In this document: in pieces, positions 27,638 through 37,611 of the stretch
Layout of the letters: every line of letters begins with the position of its first letter
Position numbering within the stretch: position 1 is the stretch's first letter
Assembly (NCBI RefSeq): GCF_029016285.1
Contig: NZ_CP091975.1
Location: 1,426,001-1,490,000, forward strand
Source: Vibrio sp. DW001
GTDB lineage: Bacteria; Pseudomonadota; Gammaproteobacteria; Enterobacterales; Vibrionaceae
Reading direction: 5' to 3'
DNA: 64,000 bases
Notes under the pieces: model-generated
Seen by the model: only the letters and a program-made list of their open reading frames with translations
Database searches by the model: none
Told to the model about the DNA's origin: nothing
Program-made: the position numbers and the translations under genes

Positions 27638-28827
27638 TACAGGGCTCCTTTTGATTCTAATATATCGTGAACAGTGAAGATGTCTTTGTCACCTCGACCG
27701 GACAAATTGACCACCAATAACTGTTCTTTATCTGGGTTGTTCCTCACCATTTTTAATGCGTGAGCAAGGGCGTGTGCCGATTCAAGCGCGGGGATAATAC
27801 CTTCGCTTCTTGCCAGTTCTTGGAATGCTTCCAAAGCTTCGTCATCCGTAACGGAATCATATTCAGCGCGACCGGTCGCGTGGAGATGCGCGTGCTGTGG
27901 TCCTACTGATGGGAAGTCCAAGCCTGCTGAAACGGAGTAAGATTCTTCGATTTGGCCGTTTTCATCTTGCATTAATGGCGATTTCATACCGAAGTAGATA
28001 CCGGTTTTTCCATGCCTCAGAGGGGCACCGTGTTGGTTTGTATCGATGCCTTTGCCTGCGGGTTCTACACCAATCAACCTTACATTCGGTTCTTCGATGA
28101 AATCTGCAAACATACCGATAGCGTTTGAGCCACCGCCAACGCATGCGATCAGAGCATCAGGTAATCGACCTTCACGGGCTAAAATTTGGTTCTTGGTCTC
28201 TTCACCGATAATGTGTTGGAATTCGCGCACAATAGTTGGAAATGGATGAGGTCCAGCAGCAGTACCTAATAGGTAGTGTGCATCTTCATAGGTTGCAGAC
28301 CAGTCACGCAGCGCCTCATTACACGCGTCTTTTAATGTAGATGAACCTGAATGGACAGGAATGACGGTTGCCCCCATGAGTTTCATTCTGAACACATTAG
28401 GACTTTGACGTTCAATATCCTTTGCACCCATATAAACGCGACACTTTAGGTTAAGCAGGGCACAAGCCAGAGCTGTCGCGACGCCGTGTTGTCCCGCGCC
28501 CGTTTCTGCGATTATCTCTTTTTTACCCATACGCTTGGCAAGCAGTGCCTGACCAAGAACTTGGTTGGTTTTATGCGCGCCACCGTGCAATAAATCTTCA
28601 CGTTTTAGGTAAAGTTTAGACTTAGTTCCTTTCGTCAAGTTACGTGTCAGAGTAAGTGCCGTCGGTCGGCCAGCATACTCCTGAAGTAACGTCATAAACT
28701 CCGCCTGAAACTCGGGATCATTCTGTGATTTGATAAATTCGTCTTCTAGCTGATCCAGAGCGGGTACCAAGATTTGTGGTACGTATTGCCCACCATACTC
28801 ACCAAAATAGGCGTCTAATTTAGCCAT
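27637..28827 (-). CDS. trpB: Tryptophan synthase beta chain
   Basis: PLP enzyme joining indole and serine to make tryptophan. 396 residues. The Schiff-base Lys86 is in [10 protein letters not shown], the catalytic Glu is in [11 protein letters not shown], and the PLP phosphate loop is [10 protein letters not shown]. It overlaps trpA by one base and lies 17 bases after trpCF, as expected for an alpha2beta2 channelled complex. Confidence 0.98.
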   Translation of the reverse strand: MAKLDAYFGEYGGQYVPQILVPALDQLEDEFIKSQNDPEFQAEFMTLLQEYAGRPTALTLTRNLTKGTKSKLYLKREDLLHGGAHKTNQVLGQALLAKRMGKKEIIAETGAGQHGVATALACALLNLKCRVYMGAKDIERQSPNVFRMKLMGATVIPVHSGSSTLKDACNEALRDWSATYEDAHYLLGTAAGPHPFPTIVREFQHIIGEETKNQILAREGRLPDALIACVGGGSNAIGMFADFIEEPNVRLIGVEPAGKGIDTNQHGAPLRHGKTGIYFGMKSPLMQDENGQIEESYSVSAGLDFPSVGPQHAHLHATGRAEYDSVTDDEALEAFQELARSEGIIPALESAHALAHALKMVRNNPDKEQLLVVNLSGRGDKDIFTVHDILESKGAL

Positions 28828-28844
28828 GATAATTCCTCACAATC

Positions 28845-30242
28845 TTAATAATTTTTAATTTCTGTAAATGCTTGCTTAACGAGTTCTGGATCTTTTTTCC
28901 CGGGTGCGGATTCAACGCCAGAATTAAGGTCTAAACCAAGGCAACCTAACGCGGCCGCTTGTTTAACATTTTGCGGTGAAAGTCCACCTGCTAACATGAT
29001 GTCATTGGTTGTGCTAATCAACGACCAGTCAAAGCTTTGTCCTGTACCGCCAGACTGAGTACCCACCTTGCTATCGAGTAGGTGACGTGACACGTCTGAT
29101 GTTATTAGTTCTGGTATAGAGTCAGTGACACCATACGCTTTCCATATAGCACAGTCATCGGATAATTTTTCTCTAATAGTTGATATGTAGGCTTGGTTTT
29201 CGTCGCCATGTAGCTGCACGGCTGCTAACTTGAGTGTATTTGCAATATCGACAACCAAGTCTTGCGATTGGTTTTGAAAGACACCGACGTAATTGAGCGG
29301 CGCACCACTCATGACTAACCGTGCGGCCTCCAAGTCAACCTTGCGCTTCGATTTTTCGGCAAAGATAAGCCCGCCATATACTGCTCCAGCTTGATAAACG
29401 ACGGCAGCATCATTGGCATGGGTTAATCCGCACACTTTATTATCTCCAAGCAACACACTGCGTACGGTAAGCTCAAGGTTATCTTCAGCCATCAGTGAAC
29501 TGCCGATTAAAAATCCAGTAGCGTATTGTGTCAGCGCTCTAACTTGCTGGTTGGTATAGATACCAGACTCGGAAATAATCGTTGTTCCTTTTGGCAATAA
29601 CGGCGCGAGTTCGCGAGTTCGATTTAGGTCGGTAGAGAGATCCCTTAGGTTTCGGTTATTGATACCAACTACTTTTGCTTTTAAGGCAATAGCGCGGTTT
29701 ACCTCTTCCTCATTACTGGTCTCCGTTAATATTCCAAGGCCAAGAGAATGGGCGACTTCAGCTAGCTCTACATACTCTTCGTCATTAAGAACAGAAAGCA
29801 TCAGCAATATGGCATCAGCATTGTAATGACGGGCGAGGTAGACCTGGTAGGTGTCTATCATAAAATCTTTACACAAGATGGGTTGTGGTGCCTGTGAACG
29901 GACCTGAGGTAGAAAATCAAAGCTTCCTTGAAAATACTTCTCATCGGTCAATACTGAAATCGCACTGGCATGCTTAGCATAGACCGAGGCAATATAGTCG
30001 AGGTCAAAGTCGTCTCTAATGAGCCCTTTTGACGGCGAAGCTTTCTTACATTCAAGAATAAATGCCGTCTTGTCCTTTGACAGCGCAGCATAAAAATCAC
30101 GATCAGAAGGGATAAGCTGATCCTTGAATGTCGATAATGGTTGAGATGCTTTTCTTTCTTTAACCCACACTCGTTTATCTCGAACTATGTTGGCGAGTAC
30201 TTCTGCCATTTCACGATTCTGTTTAGTGATATGTTCAGACAT
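28845..30242 (-). CDS. trpCF: Bifunctional indole-3-glycerol-phosphate synthase / phosphoribosylanthranilate isomerase
   Basis: Two fused TIM barrels of the tryptophan pathway, 465 residues. The TrpC half (about 1-260) carries FILECKKASPSKG and ISESGIYT; the TrpF half (about 265-465) carries KVCGLTHANDA with its catalytic Cys and the late Asp in GLDLNSGVE. The fusion is typical of Enterobacteria and Vibrio. It begins 2 bases after the trpD stop. Confidence 0.97.
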   Translation of the reverse strand: MSEHITKQNREMAEVLANIVRDKRVWVKERKASQPLSTFKDQLIPSDRDFYAALSKDKTAFILECKKASPSKGLIRDDFDLDYIASVYAKHASAISVLTDEKYFQGSFDFLPQVRSQAPQPILCKDFMIDTYQVYLARHYNADAILLMLSVLNDEEYVELAEVAHSLGLGILTETSNEEEVNRAIALKAKVVGINNRNLRDLSTDLNRTRELAPLLPKGTTIISESGIYTNQQVRALTQYATGFLIGSSLMAEDNLELTVRSVLLGDNKVCGLTHANDAAVVYQAGAVYGGLIFAEKSKRKVDLEAARLVMSGAPLNYVGVFQNQSQDLVVDIANTLKLAAVQLHGDENQAYISTIREKLSDDCAIWKAYGVTDSIPELITSDVSRHLLDSKVGTQSGGTGQSFDWSLISTTNDIMLAGGLSPQNVKQAAALGCLGLDLNSGVESAPGKKDPELVKQAFTEIKNY

Positions 30243-30244
30243 AT

Positions 30245-31243
30245 TTAGCCTCTTTCTGCTAATTGTTTAACAAGTTCGTAAGCCTTTCCTGAGTTCATTG
30301 CTTCGATTGCTTTTTGTGTATTTACTTTTAAATCCTCTTGACCAAAAAGTCGGAGCAACAATGCGACATTTACCGCAACCGCAGAAACCTGTGCTTCAGT
30401 GCCTTTGCCCGTTAGTATGTCGGTAATAATGGCTCGATTCTCTTCGGGTTCGCCACCTTTGATGGCTTCGAGTGGGTGTGTATTTACACCGAAATCTGAT
30501 GGTGACAACGTGTATTCAGTTATTTTTCCATCGATGATCTCTGCGACCATGGTTTCGCCATGAATGGCCACTTCGTCTAAGCCACTACCGTGCACAACTG
30601 CAGCGCGTTTTAACCCCATCTTAGCGATAGTTTCTGCGATTGGACGAACCAGCGCTGCATCGTAAACACCCATTAACTCAATGGGTGGACGGGCAGGGTT
30701 AATGAGGGGGCCAAGGATATTAAATATAGTGCGTGTTTTCATCGCTTGCCTAACTGGCATCGCATGGCGGACGCCACCGTGATACTGAGGAGCAAACAAG
30801 AAGGCAACGCCTAAATCATCCACTGCTTTAGCGGTATCTACTGCGCTCATCGCTAGGTTTATGCCAAACGAGTCAAGTAAATCTGACGAACCTGATTTAC
30901 TTGAGACACCGCGGTTGCCGTGTTTTGCAACCTTTACCCCACAAGCCGCGGCGACAAACGCTGCTGTTGTTGAGATATTAATGGTATTTGAACCATCACC
31001 ACCGGTACCAACGATATCAGCAAAGTCGTATTCTGGACGAGGGAATGGGCTGGCATTAGCCAATAATGCAGACGCTGCCCCAGCGATTTCGTCTGGTGTT
31101 TCCCCTTTGATTTTTAAAGCCGTCAGTACTGCGGCGAGCAACATTGGATCCATTTCACCTTTGATGATTGAATCGAACAGACTGTGGCTTTCGTTTTGAG
31201 TCAAGGAAACTTGATCGTATAGTTTGTTAATTATCGCTTGCAT
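30245..31243 (-). CDS. trpD: Anthranilate phosphoribosyltransferase
   Basis: Transfers phosphoribosyl from PRPP to anthranilate. 332 residues from MQAIINKLYDQ; the PRPP and Mg2+ motifs DIVGTGGDGSNTINIST and KHGNRGVSSKSGSSD are intact. The start at 31243 is 6 bases after AAGGA; an in-frame ATG at 31267 would add eight non-conserved residues. Unlike E. coli, it is not fused to the glutaminase TrpG, which is the separate gene upstream. Confidence 0.97.
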   Translation of the reverse strand: MQAIINKLYDQVSLTQNESHSLFDSIIKGEMDPMLLAAVLTALKIKGETPDEIAGAASALLANASPFPRPEYDFADIVGTGGDGSNTINISTTAAFVAAACGVKVAKHGNRGVSSKSGSSDLLDSFGINLAMSAVDTAKAVDDLGVAFLFAPQYHGGVRHAMPVRQAMKTRTIFNILGPLINPARPPIELMGVYDAALVRPIAETIAKMGLKRAAVVHGSGLDEVAIHGETMVAEIIDGKITEYTLSPSDFGVNTHPLEAIKGGEPEENRAIITDILTGKGTEAQVSAVAVNVALLLRLFGQEDLKVNTQKAIEAMNSGKAYELVKQLAERG

Positions 31244-31291
31244 GGTTATTCCTTCAAAATTCGTCAATATTATTGCCGTTTCGATGCTCTA

Positions 31292-31870
31292 TTAATCTAA
31301 CGCCCATTGGATAGTGTTGTTTAACAAGGTGGCGCCGTAAGTCGTCATAATTGATTCAGGATGAAATTGATACCCACATACTCTGTCTTGTTCGTGAATC
31401 ACCGACATGACCAAACCATTTACCTGTGCGGTAATCGTTAGATCTTCTGGTACGGATGTCGCAACCAAAGAGTGGTATCGAGCGACGGCAAGTGGTGATG
31501 GTATCCCCTGATAAACCTTGTGATTTTGGTGTTCCATCATTGATACTTTTCCATGGACAATCTCGCCAGCACCTTCAACGGTGCCTCCGTATGCTTCAAC
31601 GATTGCTTGATGCCCTAGGCAAATTCCAATGATTGGCACCTTGCCTTTCATTAACTGAAGTAACTCGGGCATACTCCCTGCATCTGAAGGCGCACCGGGG
31701 CCGGGAGACAGAATAATCACGGGGTTGTCTAATTGAGCAACCGCAATCTCTATGGTTGTTGCCGCGATATTGTTGCGATATATCGTTACATGATGTCCAA
31801 GAGAACGAAACTGATCCACTAGGTTGTAAGTGAAAGAGTCAAAGTTATCGATGAAAACTAAATTTGCCAT
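31292..31870 (-). CDS. trpG: Anthranilate synthase component II (glutamine amidotransferase)
   Basis: Class I glutaminase supplying ammonia to TrpE. 192 residues: nucleophile Cys84 in IIGICLGHQAIVE and the His-Glu of the triad in YQFHPESIM. PGPGAPSDAG forms the oxyanion region. It stands alone rather than as a TrpGD fusion, and lies 5 bases after trpE. Confidence 0.97.
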   Translation of the reverse strand: MANLVFIDNFDSFTYNLVDQFRSLGHHVTIYRNNIAATTIEIAVAQLDNPVIILSPGPGAPSDAGSMPELLQLMKGKVPIIGICLGHQAIVEAYGGTVEGAGEIVHGKVSMMEHQNHKVYQGIPSPLAVARYHSLVATSVPEDLTITAQVNGLVMSVIHEQDRVCGYQFHPESIMTTYGATLLNNTIQWALD

Positions 31871-31875
31871 ATCAC

Positions 31876-33441
31876 TTACTCCGTATGTGCGTGTTGGATA
31901 GCGGAAATGACCGCTTGTGCTTTACCGCGAGTTTCATCGGCTTCAGCTTGAGGGTCTGAATCGTAGACCACGCCAGCACCCGCTTGTACTTGCGCAATAC
32001 CATCTTCTACGTAAGCGGCTCGAATAACAATACAGGTGTCTAGGTCGCCTTGTCCGGTGAAATAACCGACGGCGCCTCCGTAGCTGCCACGTCTCACTTG
32101 TTCAACGTCCCGGATAAGCTGCATTGCGCGAATTTTAGGTGCGCCAGTTAACGTGCCCATGTTCATGCAGGCCTGATAAGCATGTAACGCGTCTAAGTCA
32201 TCGCGAAGTTGACCAACAACGCGAGAAACCAAGTGCATGACATGGCTGTATCTATCCACTTTTAAAAGGTCTGCCACGTGGCGTGAGCCTGCAGTACTAA
32301 TACGAGCCACATCATTCCTCGCTAAATCTACCAACATCATATGTTCCGCGTTCTCTTTCATATCACTACGCAGGTCGAGTTCAACACGGCCATCTAGATC
32401 TAAGTTAATGGAACCATCCGGATTTTTACCGCGACGTCGAGTCCCGGCGATGGGATATATTTCTACTTGATTGGTTTCGGAGGAATATTTTAATGCACTT
32501 TCTGGTGATGCGCCGAAAAGGGTAAATAGTTCGTCGTGCATGTAGAACATGTAAGGGCTAGGGTTGCTTTTCTTGAGCCCTTTGTAGGACCCCAAAGGTG
32601 AGGGGCAGGGCAATGTGAATCTTCTCGAAGGGACGACCTGAAAAACATCACCTTTAACAACATATTGTTTTAGATCGCGAACCGTTTGACAAAAGTCTTC
32701 GTCTAATACACTCGGGACCGCTTCGCACGCCTTTAATTTAACGGTATCTCGCAGAGGTGCGGGGTCTTCACTGTGGTCACAGATTTCAGTTAGTCGTTGT
32801 TGTATTTGGTTCATGGATACTTCTGTACCATCAAATACAGATCCTTGAACCAAACAAGTCTGCGATTGGTGGTCAATAACCATCAATGTTTCGGCTAAGT
32901 AAAAGACATAATCTGGACAACTGTTCGTTTGTTCAGCGCGGCCTAGAGGTTCGAAGTTCGCGACCAAATCGTAGGAGAAAAGCCCGCCAATAAACAATGC
33001 GAAGTTGTCCTTGTTCTCTGTATCAAAGCTGTGTTGAATAATACGCAGCGCATCGAATGAAGAGGCTTCTTTTAAACGGCTGTCTTCATCTATATCTGTG
33101 TCAGCCTGAGGAAAATTTAGTTGTAGGTTGTCACTCTCTTTGCTGATGGCAACATTTGCGGTGATATGTGAAGCAATTCGCGCTAAGGCGTTAATGCCAT
33201 TTTGAGATAGTGGTTGCATCTCAACATGATGCCCATTGCAAACCACGCGCACAGCCGCATCTATCAACAACATGCTCTTTAGATCTTCTTTTGAATCGAT
33301 ATCCGCTGATTCTAAAAGGAGACTATTTGTTTTGTCCGCACACAGCACTTGAAAAAGGCGAGTTGGGTCTTCGGAATAAGGAACAGATAGAGAGATAACA
33401 TCTAATTTGCCCTTTTGTGTAATTTGAATCGCCTTATTCAT
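31876..33441 (-). CDS. trpE: Anthranilate synthase component I
   Basis: Converts chorismate and ammonia to anthranilate; first enzyme of the pathway and site of tryptophan feedback. 521 residues. The N-terminal LLLESAD motif is the tryptophan-binding element. The C-terminal chorismate-binding domain has DVFQVVPSRR, PIAGTRRRG, NAEHMMLVDLARND and GAGVVYDSDPQAEADE. It is preceded by about 170 bases from the attenuator hairpin to the start. Confidence 0.97.
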   Translation of the reverse strand: MNKAIQITQKGKLDVISLSVPYSEDPTRLFQVLCADKTNSLLLESADIDSKEDLKSMLLIDAAVRVVCNGHHVEMQPLSQNGINALARIASHITANVAISKESDNLQLNFPQADTDIDEDSRLKEASSFDALRIIQHSFDTENKDNFALFIGGLFSYDLVANFEPLGRAEQTNSCPDYVFYLAETLMVIDHQSQTCLVQGSVFDGTEVSMNQIQQRLTEICDHSEDPAPLRDTVKLKACEAVPSVLDEDFCQTVRDLKQYVVKGDVFQVVPSRRFTLPCPSPLGSYKGLKKSNPSPYMFYMHDELFTLFGASPESALKYSSETNQVEIYPIAGTRRRGKNPDGSINLDLDGRVELDLRSDMKENAEHMMLVDLARNDVARISTAGSRHVADLLKVDRYSHVMHLVSRVVGQLRDDLDALHAYQACMNMGTLTGAPKIRAMQLIRDVEQVRRGSYGGAVGYFTGQGDLDTCIVIRAAYVEDGIAQVQAGAGVVYDSDPQAEADETRGKAQAVISAIQHAHTE

Positions 33442-33612
33442 AAGACATCCTCTGATAATGCTAGATTTGGAGCGGCTGCACCCAGTTTCTCATAAACACT
33501 TACGCTACCCAATAATTAATGAAATCAAACTGTTGCTATTTTGTTCAGTTAACAAGTTATCTCTGAAAAATAGATTGTCATCAACGTTAGGTTCAAAAAT
33601 GAGTAAGTGGAA

Positions 33613-33710
33613 GCAATAAAAAAACCCGTCATATAGACGGGTTTTAAACTAAATTCTGTATATCAAACAGTATCGTTACCCCGTCAAGTCCCTAAACCGA
33701 TACGCCACCA
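33613..33710 (-). promoter_or_regulatory. trp attenuator
   Basis: All four classical segments are visible (minus-strand sense). Tandem Trp codons lie at 33705-33710. Segment 1 GTATCG (33698-33703) pairs with segment 2 CGATAC (33670-33675). The same segment 2 region carries GACGGGG (33679-33685), which can instead pair with CCCGTC of segment 3 (33636-33641). Segment 3 otherwise pairs with GACGGG of segment 4 (33625-33630) to form the terminator, whose arms extend over 33621-33645 and run into seven T residues. Ribosome stalling at the Trp codons should therefore favour read-through. Confidence 0.93.
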
Positions 33711-33773
33711 ACGAAGCTCAGACACAATGTCTGCTCTTTTATCGCTAGGCTTTTGGTTAGATTCTTGTAACAT
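33684..33773 (-). CDS. trpL: trp operon leader peptide
   Basis: 29-codon leader peptide MLQESNQKPSDKRADI...LRWWRIGLGT with two adjacent tryptophan codons, ending in TGA. AGGAA lies upstream of the ATG. The stop overlaps the start of attenuator segment 2. It is too short for usual gene finders but is firmly supported by its position between the TrpR-type operator and the attenuator hairpin. Confidence 0.95.
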   Translation of the reverse strand: MLQESNQKPSDKRADIVSELRWWRIGLGT

Positions 33774-33798
33774 AGTGTATTATTCCTGTTTGAAAGTT

Positions 33799-33832
33799 GT
33801 ACTAGTAAACTAGTACTAGGGGCTAAAGTCAA
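33799..33832 (-). promoter_or_regulatory. trp promoter with TrpR operator
   Basis: An 18-base palindrome, GTACTAGTTTACTAGTAC (33799-33816 on the minus strand), is almost identical to the E. coli trp operator. It covers a -10 element TTTACT (33804-33809), 17 bases from -35 TTGACT (33827-33832). TrpR bound here would block RNA polymerase directly. The -35 lies only 8 bases from the divergent rnm start codon. Confidence 0.95.
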
Positions 33833-33839
33833 GTAATAA

Positions 33840-34682
33840 ATGAAAATTGATCTACATTGCCATACAACCGCCTCTGATGGGCGATTAACTCCGACAGAAA
33901 TCGTCGATAGAGCAATTGAATTTGACGTGCGCGTTTTAGCGATTACTGACCATGATACGGTAGATGGTTTAGCGCCTGCCTTTGAATATGTTGATAAGAG
34001 CAAACTGAATATTAAACTGATTCGTGGCATTGAGATTTCAACGGTCTGGCAAAATAAAGATATCCACGTAGTCGGATTAAATATAGATGAATACAACCTT
34101 GAACTACTGGCTCTTATTCAGGAGCAAAAGCAGAGAAGAGTGGAACGCTCTGAACTGATGGCACAAAGGCTTGCGAAGGTCACTAAAGAAACAGTGTTAG
34201 CTGAGGTAAAAGACATCGCTTCAGGTGCCCCCATTACACGATCTCACTTTGCCAAGTGGCTTGTGGATAATGGTTACGCAAAAACCATGCAACAGGTTTT
34301 TAAAAAATACTTAACGCGAGACAAGCCCGGTTATGTGCCGCCGAACTGGTGTTCTATAGCAGAGGCGGTTGCCGCTATTCATGCCGCTGGTGGTGATGCT
34401 GTTTTGGCGCATCCCGGACGATATCAGTTAACCGCAAAGTGGACCAAACGATTGATATCAGCCTTTGTGGAAGCAGGTGGAAACGGAATGGAAGTTGCGT
34501 TGCCTCAACAAGGTCAACAAGAAAGGCGAAACCTTGCCGATTATGCTATACAATACAACCTATTAGCGTCTCAAGGGTCCGATTTTCATTATCCATCCCC
34601 TTGGACGGAGCTGGGACGTAATCTTTGGTTACCTTCTGGTGTAGATCCAATATGGAAAGATTGGGGTATTAACCCAGCCTAA
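33840..34682 (+). CDS. rnm: PHP-domain phosphoesterase / RNase AM
   Basis: 280-residue PHP-family enzyme (YciV/TrpH). The E. coli homologue hydrolyses 3',5'-nucleoside bisphosphates and trims rRNA 5' ends. The metal motifs are present: [37 protein letters not shown] and SQGSDFHYP. It is divergent from trpL, and its ATG lies almost on the trp promoter, so its own promoter must be inside the trp leader/operator region. It is followed 31 bases later by yciO. Confidence 0.93.
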   Translation: MKIDLHCHTTASDGRLTPTEIVDRAIEFDVRVLAITDHDTVDGLAPAFEYVDKSKLNIKLIRGIEISTVWQNKDIHVVGLNIDEYNLELLALIQEQKQRRVERSELMAQRLAKVTKETVLAEVKDIASGAPITRSHFAKWLVDNGYAKTMQQVFKKYLTRDKPGYVPPNWCSIAEAVAAIHAAGGDAVLAHPGRYQLTAKWTKRLISAFVEAGGNGMEVALPQQGQQERRNLADYAIQYNLLASQGSDFHYPSPWTELGRNLWLPSGVDPIWKDWGINPA

Positions 34683-34713
34683 GATACCGAAACGTCGGTA
34701 GTGAGGAATTATT

Positions 34714-35334
34714 ATGAGTCAATTTTTTTATGTACACCCAGACAATCCGCAAGCTCGGTTGATTAGCCAAGCGGTTGCGATTATTCGAACTGGTGGTGTT
34801 GTTGTTTACCCTACCGATTCTGGTTATGCACTTGGGTGTCAGCTAGAAAACAAACAAGCACTAGACACTATTTGCCGTATTCGTAAACTGGATGACAAAC
34901 ACAATTTTACGCTTCTCTGCCGAGATCTTTCTGAATTGTCGTTATATGCGCGCGTTGATAACACCGCATTCCGTTTGCTAAAAAATAATACACCTGGTGC
35001 CTATACTTTTATTTTTAAAGGGACCAAAGAAGTGCCACGAAGACTGATGAATGCGAAACGCAAAACCATTGGTATAAGGGTTCCGGACAACCGCATTGCT
35101 CTTGATTTATTAGAAGCCTTAGGTGAACCATTAATGTCGACTACCCTGATTTTGCCAGGAAGTGACGTCGCTGAATCAGATCCAGAAGATATCAGAGACA
35201 AACTGGAGCATACGGTTGATCTGATAATGAATGGTGGTTATCTAGGAGAGCAGCCAACAACGGTCATTGATTTTAGTGATGATGAACCTGTGGTGCTGAG
35301 ATTAGGGGCAGGTGACCCGTCTCCATTCGAATAG
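34714..35334 (+). CDS. yciO: YciO, Sua5/YrdC-family protein
   Basis: 206-residue member of the L-threonylcarbamoyladenylate synthase-like family. The fold begins AVAIIRTGGVVVYPTDSGYA, with the conserved KxR/SxN-type region in IGIRVPDNRIALDLLE. YciO is a paralogue of TsaC whose role is unclear. AGGAATTATT precedes the ATG. It sits between rnm and rluB, and a terminator follows. Confidence 0.93.
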   Translation: MSQFFYVHPDNPQARLISQAVAIIRTGGVVVYPTDSGYALGCQLENKQALDTICRIRKLDDKHNFTLLCRDLSELSLYARVDNTAFRLLKNNTPGAYTFIFKGTKEVPRRLMNAKRKTIGIRVPDNRIALDLLEALGEPLMSTTLILPGSDVAESDPEDIRDKLEHTVDLIMNGGYLGEQPTTVIDFSDDEPVVLRLGAGDPSPFE

Positions 35335-35343
35335 AATCAAATA

Positions 35344-35365
35344 AAGGAGCTTCGGCTCCTTTTTC
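35344..35365 (+). terminator. Rho-independent terminator after yciO
   Basis: AAGGAGC-TTCG-GCTCCTT followed by a T-rich run, 10 bases after the stop. Confidence 0.9.
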
Positions 35366-35525
35366 TTTATCGAAATCGGTCAAATCGCTATCTAATTCTT
35401 ATGAAAATAATGTATAATCGCCGACCGCATTTTTATTGCATTTTTGTTTGTTCGATGCAAGTCGTGCAAGAGACATATTTTTTAAATTACTGACGTCTGT
35501 GAAGACGACAACAACAGGTATATTG

Positions 35526-36422
35526 ATGAGCGAAAAACTACAGAAAATTTTAGCCAGAGCCGGTCACGGCTCAAGACGTGAGCTAGAAACATTAATCAAA
35601 TCAGGCCGTGTAAGTGTTAACGGTAAAGTTGCGAAGCTCGGTGAGCGCCTAGAAGACGATAATTCAGTGATCCGCATGGACGGACATGTTATCTCCATTA
35701 AAGAAGATGACGATGAAGTATGTCGTGTATTAGCGTATTACAAACCTGAAGGCGAATTATGCACTCGTTCTGATCCTGAAGGTCGTAGAACTGTATTTGA
35801 TCGCTTACCTAAAATTCGTGGTGCACGCTGGATCTCTGTAGGGCGTTTGGATGCTAATACATCTGGTTTACTGTTATTTACTACAGACGGTGAGTTAGCC
35901 AACCGTTTGATGCACCCTAGCCGTCAGGTTGAGCGTGAATATCTAGTCCGCGTATTTGGTGAAATAGACGAGAAAAAGGTTCGTAATGTTGTTCAAGGTG
36001 TGAAACTTGAAGATGGTATGGCACGATTCGAAGATGTTGTTTATGCTGGTGGTGAAGGTATGAACCATACTTTCTACGTGGTGATTAACGAGGGACGTAA
36101 CCGTGAAGTCCGTCGCTTATGGGAGTCACAACATACAACAGTAAGCCGTTTAAAGCGTGTTCGTTATGGCGATATTTACCTAGAGAAAACACTACCACGT
36201 GGTGGTTGGATGGAACTTGAGCTGAAAGAAGTTAACTACTTGCGTGAGTTAGTTGAATTGAAACCAGAAAAGAATACAGTGATCGATCTAGATAAAAACA
36301 ATACATCTCGTAAACGCGAACGTTCACGTCATCAGAAAATTCGCCGCGCAGTTAGGCGTCATGAAGAAAGAGTGACGGCCCCTAAAGGTCGTGGAAATAG
36401 AAACCGTAAAGTAAGAAAATAG
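35526..36422 (+). CDS. rluB: 23S rRNA pseudouridine(2605) synthase
   Basis: 298-residue RsuA-family enzyme. An N-terminal S4 RNA-binding domain ([20 protein letters not shown], about 4-23) precedes the catalytic domain with [14 protein letters not shown] (catalytic Asp). A highly basic tail (after about 260) is typical of RluB. The start at 35526 fits the family N-terminus; the open frame extends upstream to 35436, but those codons are not conserved. A TATAAT at 35413-35418 may be its -10. Confidence 0.93.
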   Translation: MSEKLQKILARAGHGSRRELETLIKSGRVSVNGKVAKLGERLEDDNSVIRMDGHVISIKEDDDEVCRVLAYYKPEGELCTRSDPEGRRTVFDRLPKIRGARWISVGRLDANTSGLLLFTTDGELANRLMHPSRQVEREYLVRVFGEIDEKKVRNVVQGVKLEDGMARFEDVVYAGGEGMNHTFYVVINEGRNREVRRLWESQHTTVSRLKRVRYGDIYLEKTLPRGGWMELELKEVNYLRELVELKPEKNTVIDLDKNNTSRKRERSRHQKIRRAVRRHEERVTAPKGRGNRNRKVRK

Positions 36423-36452
36423 CGTAAACGATAGATAATAAATGAATAATAA

Positions 36453-36485
36453 AAAACGGGTTATACATGGTATAACCCGTTTTTG
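36453..36485. terminator. Bidirectional terminator between rluB and yciU
   Basis: AAAACGGGTTATAC (36453-36466) and its perfect complement (36470-36483) with a 3-base loop, and A/T runs on both sides, between convergent genes. Confidence 0.93.
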
Positions 36486-36498
36486 CATTCAATTAAGT

Positions 36499-36852
36499 TT
36501 AATCTCTTTTCCAAAAAACATGACAGAACTTATGCTCTGGAGTACGACTAACGAGCATTCTGGCAAATACATCATCAAGTACATCGGATTCTTCATCCAC
36601 TAAGCCAATGCGAACCTCAGCATAGATTTCTTTGTCTACTTCAAAGCCAACTTCTGCTGTCCAATCATCACCGGTCTCCACCAATTCTGCGGCGCCACGG
36701 TCTTCGAACTGTGCGGTGAATAGAATGACATCTGCAGGTTCTAGGTTATCAGGTGCCATTTCTAAGAAGATATCGTATGCGACGTCGATAACATCATCAT
36801 ATGAAATGAGTTCTTCTTGGGCGCTTTGATTACTTTCGTTGTTATCTACCAT
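36499..36852 (-). CDS. yciU: YciU/HI1450 family putative double-stranded DNA mimic
   Basis: Very acidic 117-residue protein of the HI1450/YciU family, whose structure was proposed to mimic double-stranded DNA. ISYDDVIDVAYDIFLEMAPD and the C-terminal HKFCHVFWKRD are the family ends. The N-terminus has a short extra segment (MVDNNESNQSAQEE). It lies 10 bases after efpL in the same direction. Confidence 0.9.
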   Translation of the reverse strand: MVDNNESNQSAQEELISYDDVIDVAYDIFLEMAPDNLEPADVILFTAQFEDRGAAELVETGDDWTAEVGFEVDKEIYAEVRIGLVDEESDVLDDVFARMLVSRTPEHKFCHVFWKRD

Positions 36853-36862
36853 ATGCGTGTTC

Positions 36863-37432
36863 CTAATCTGCTCTACTCGTGTATTTGCTTTCGGCGGTGT
36901 TGATTTTTACTTTGTCGCCAGACCCAATGTATTCAGGTACCTGAATAGTTAGTCCTGTCGCGAAGCGAGCAGGCTTAGAACGTGCTGAAGCAGAAGCGCC
37001 CTTGATAGATGGGTCGGTCTCTTCGATGACCATTTCAACGGAAGCGGGTAACTCAATAGCAACAGATTTGTCATTGATCAATACAACCTGTATCCCTTGT
37101 GTCTCTTCGTTGATAAATAGTAATTCTTCTTTGATGTCATCGCCGTTGAAGTTGTACTGAGTGTAATCTTCGTTATCCATAAAGACATATTCATCACCGT
37201 CAATGTAAGAGAACATGACATTGCGTTTTGTCATATCAACGGTTTCTAAAAGCTCGTCACTCTTAAACCCTTCTTCTACCTTGCCGCCTGTCATTAAATC
37301 TTTGAAGCGAAATTTATAGATTTTCGCACCGCCACGACCACCCGGTGTGGTGATGTCGAAATCTTTAACAAGTAAGATTTTACCGTTTAGGCTTACAGCA
37401 AAGCCTTTTTTTATATCACTAGCCTTTGTCAT
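36863..37432 (-). CDS. yeiP: Elongation factor P-like protein EfpL (YeiP)
   Basis: EF-P paralogue of 189 residues with KOW/EFP N-domain and two OB domains, helping ribosomes through stalling motifs. The tip of the N-terminal loop reads [12 protein letters not shown] with Arg33, the residue position that is a modified Lys in EF-P and an unmodified Arg in EfpL. The start [10 protein letters not shown] at 37432 is preceded by AAAGGTC. An upstream ATG at 37477 gives an unsupported extension. yciU follows after 10 bases. Confidence 0.93.
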   Translation of the reverse strand: MTKASDIKKGFAVSLNGKILLVKDFDITTPGGRGGAKIYKFRFKDLMTGGKVEEGFKSDELLETVDMTKRNVMFSYIDGDEYVFMDNEDYTQYNFNGDDIKEELLFINEETQGIQVVLINDKSVAIELPASVEMVIEETDPSIKGASASARSKPARFATGLTIQVPEYIGSGDKVKINTAESKYTSRAD

Positions 37433-37611
37433 CGTTCTGACCTTTAAATGTATAAGTTGACCAATAAATTGGGGCACAAGGAATAGAATACAACCTCTGG
37501 TTTTAAATCCAATATTTACAAGGCATAATTGAGCTCAAAATAAGATTTAGATTCGGTTTTTACCATTTTAGGTTTATTTTTAATCATTAACGACCAATAG
37601 CGAGCAACTTT

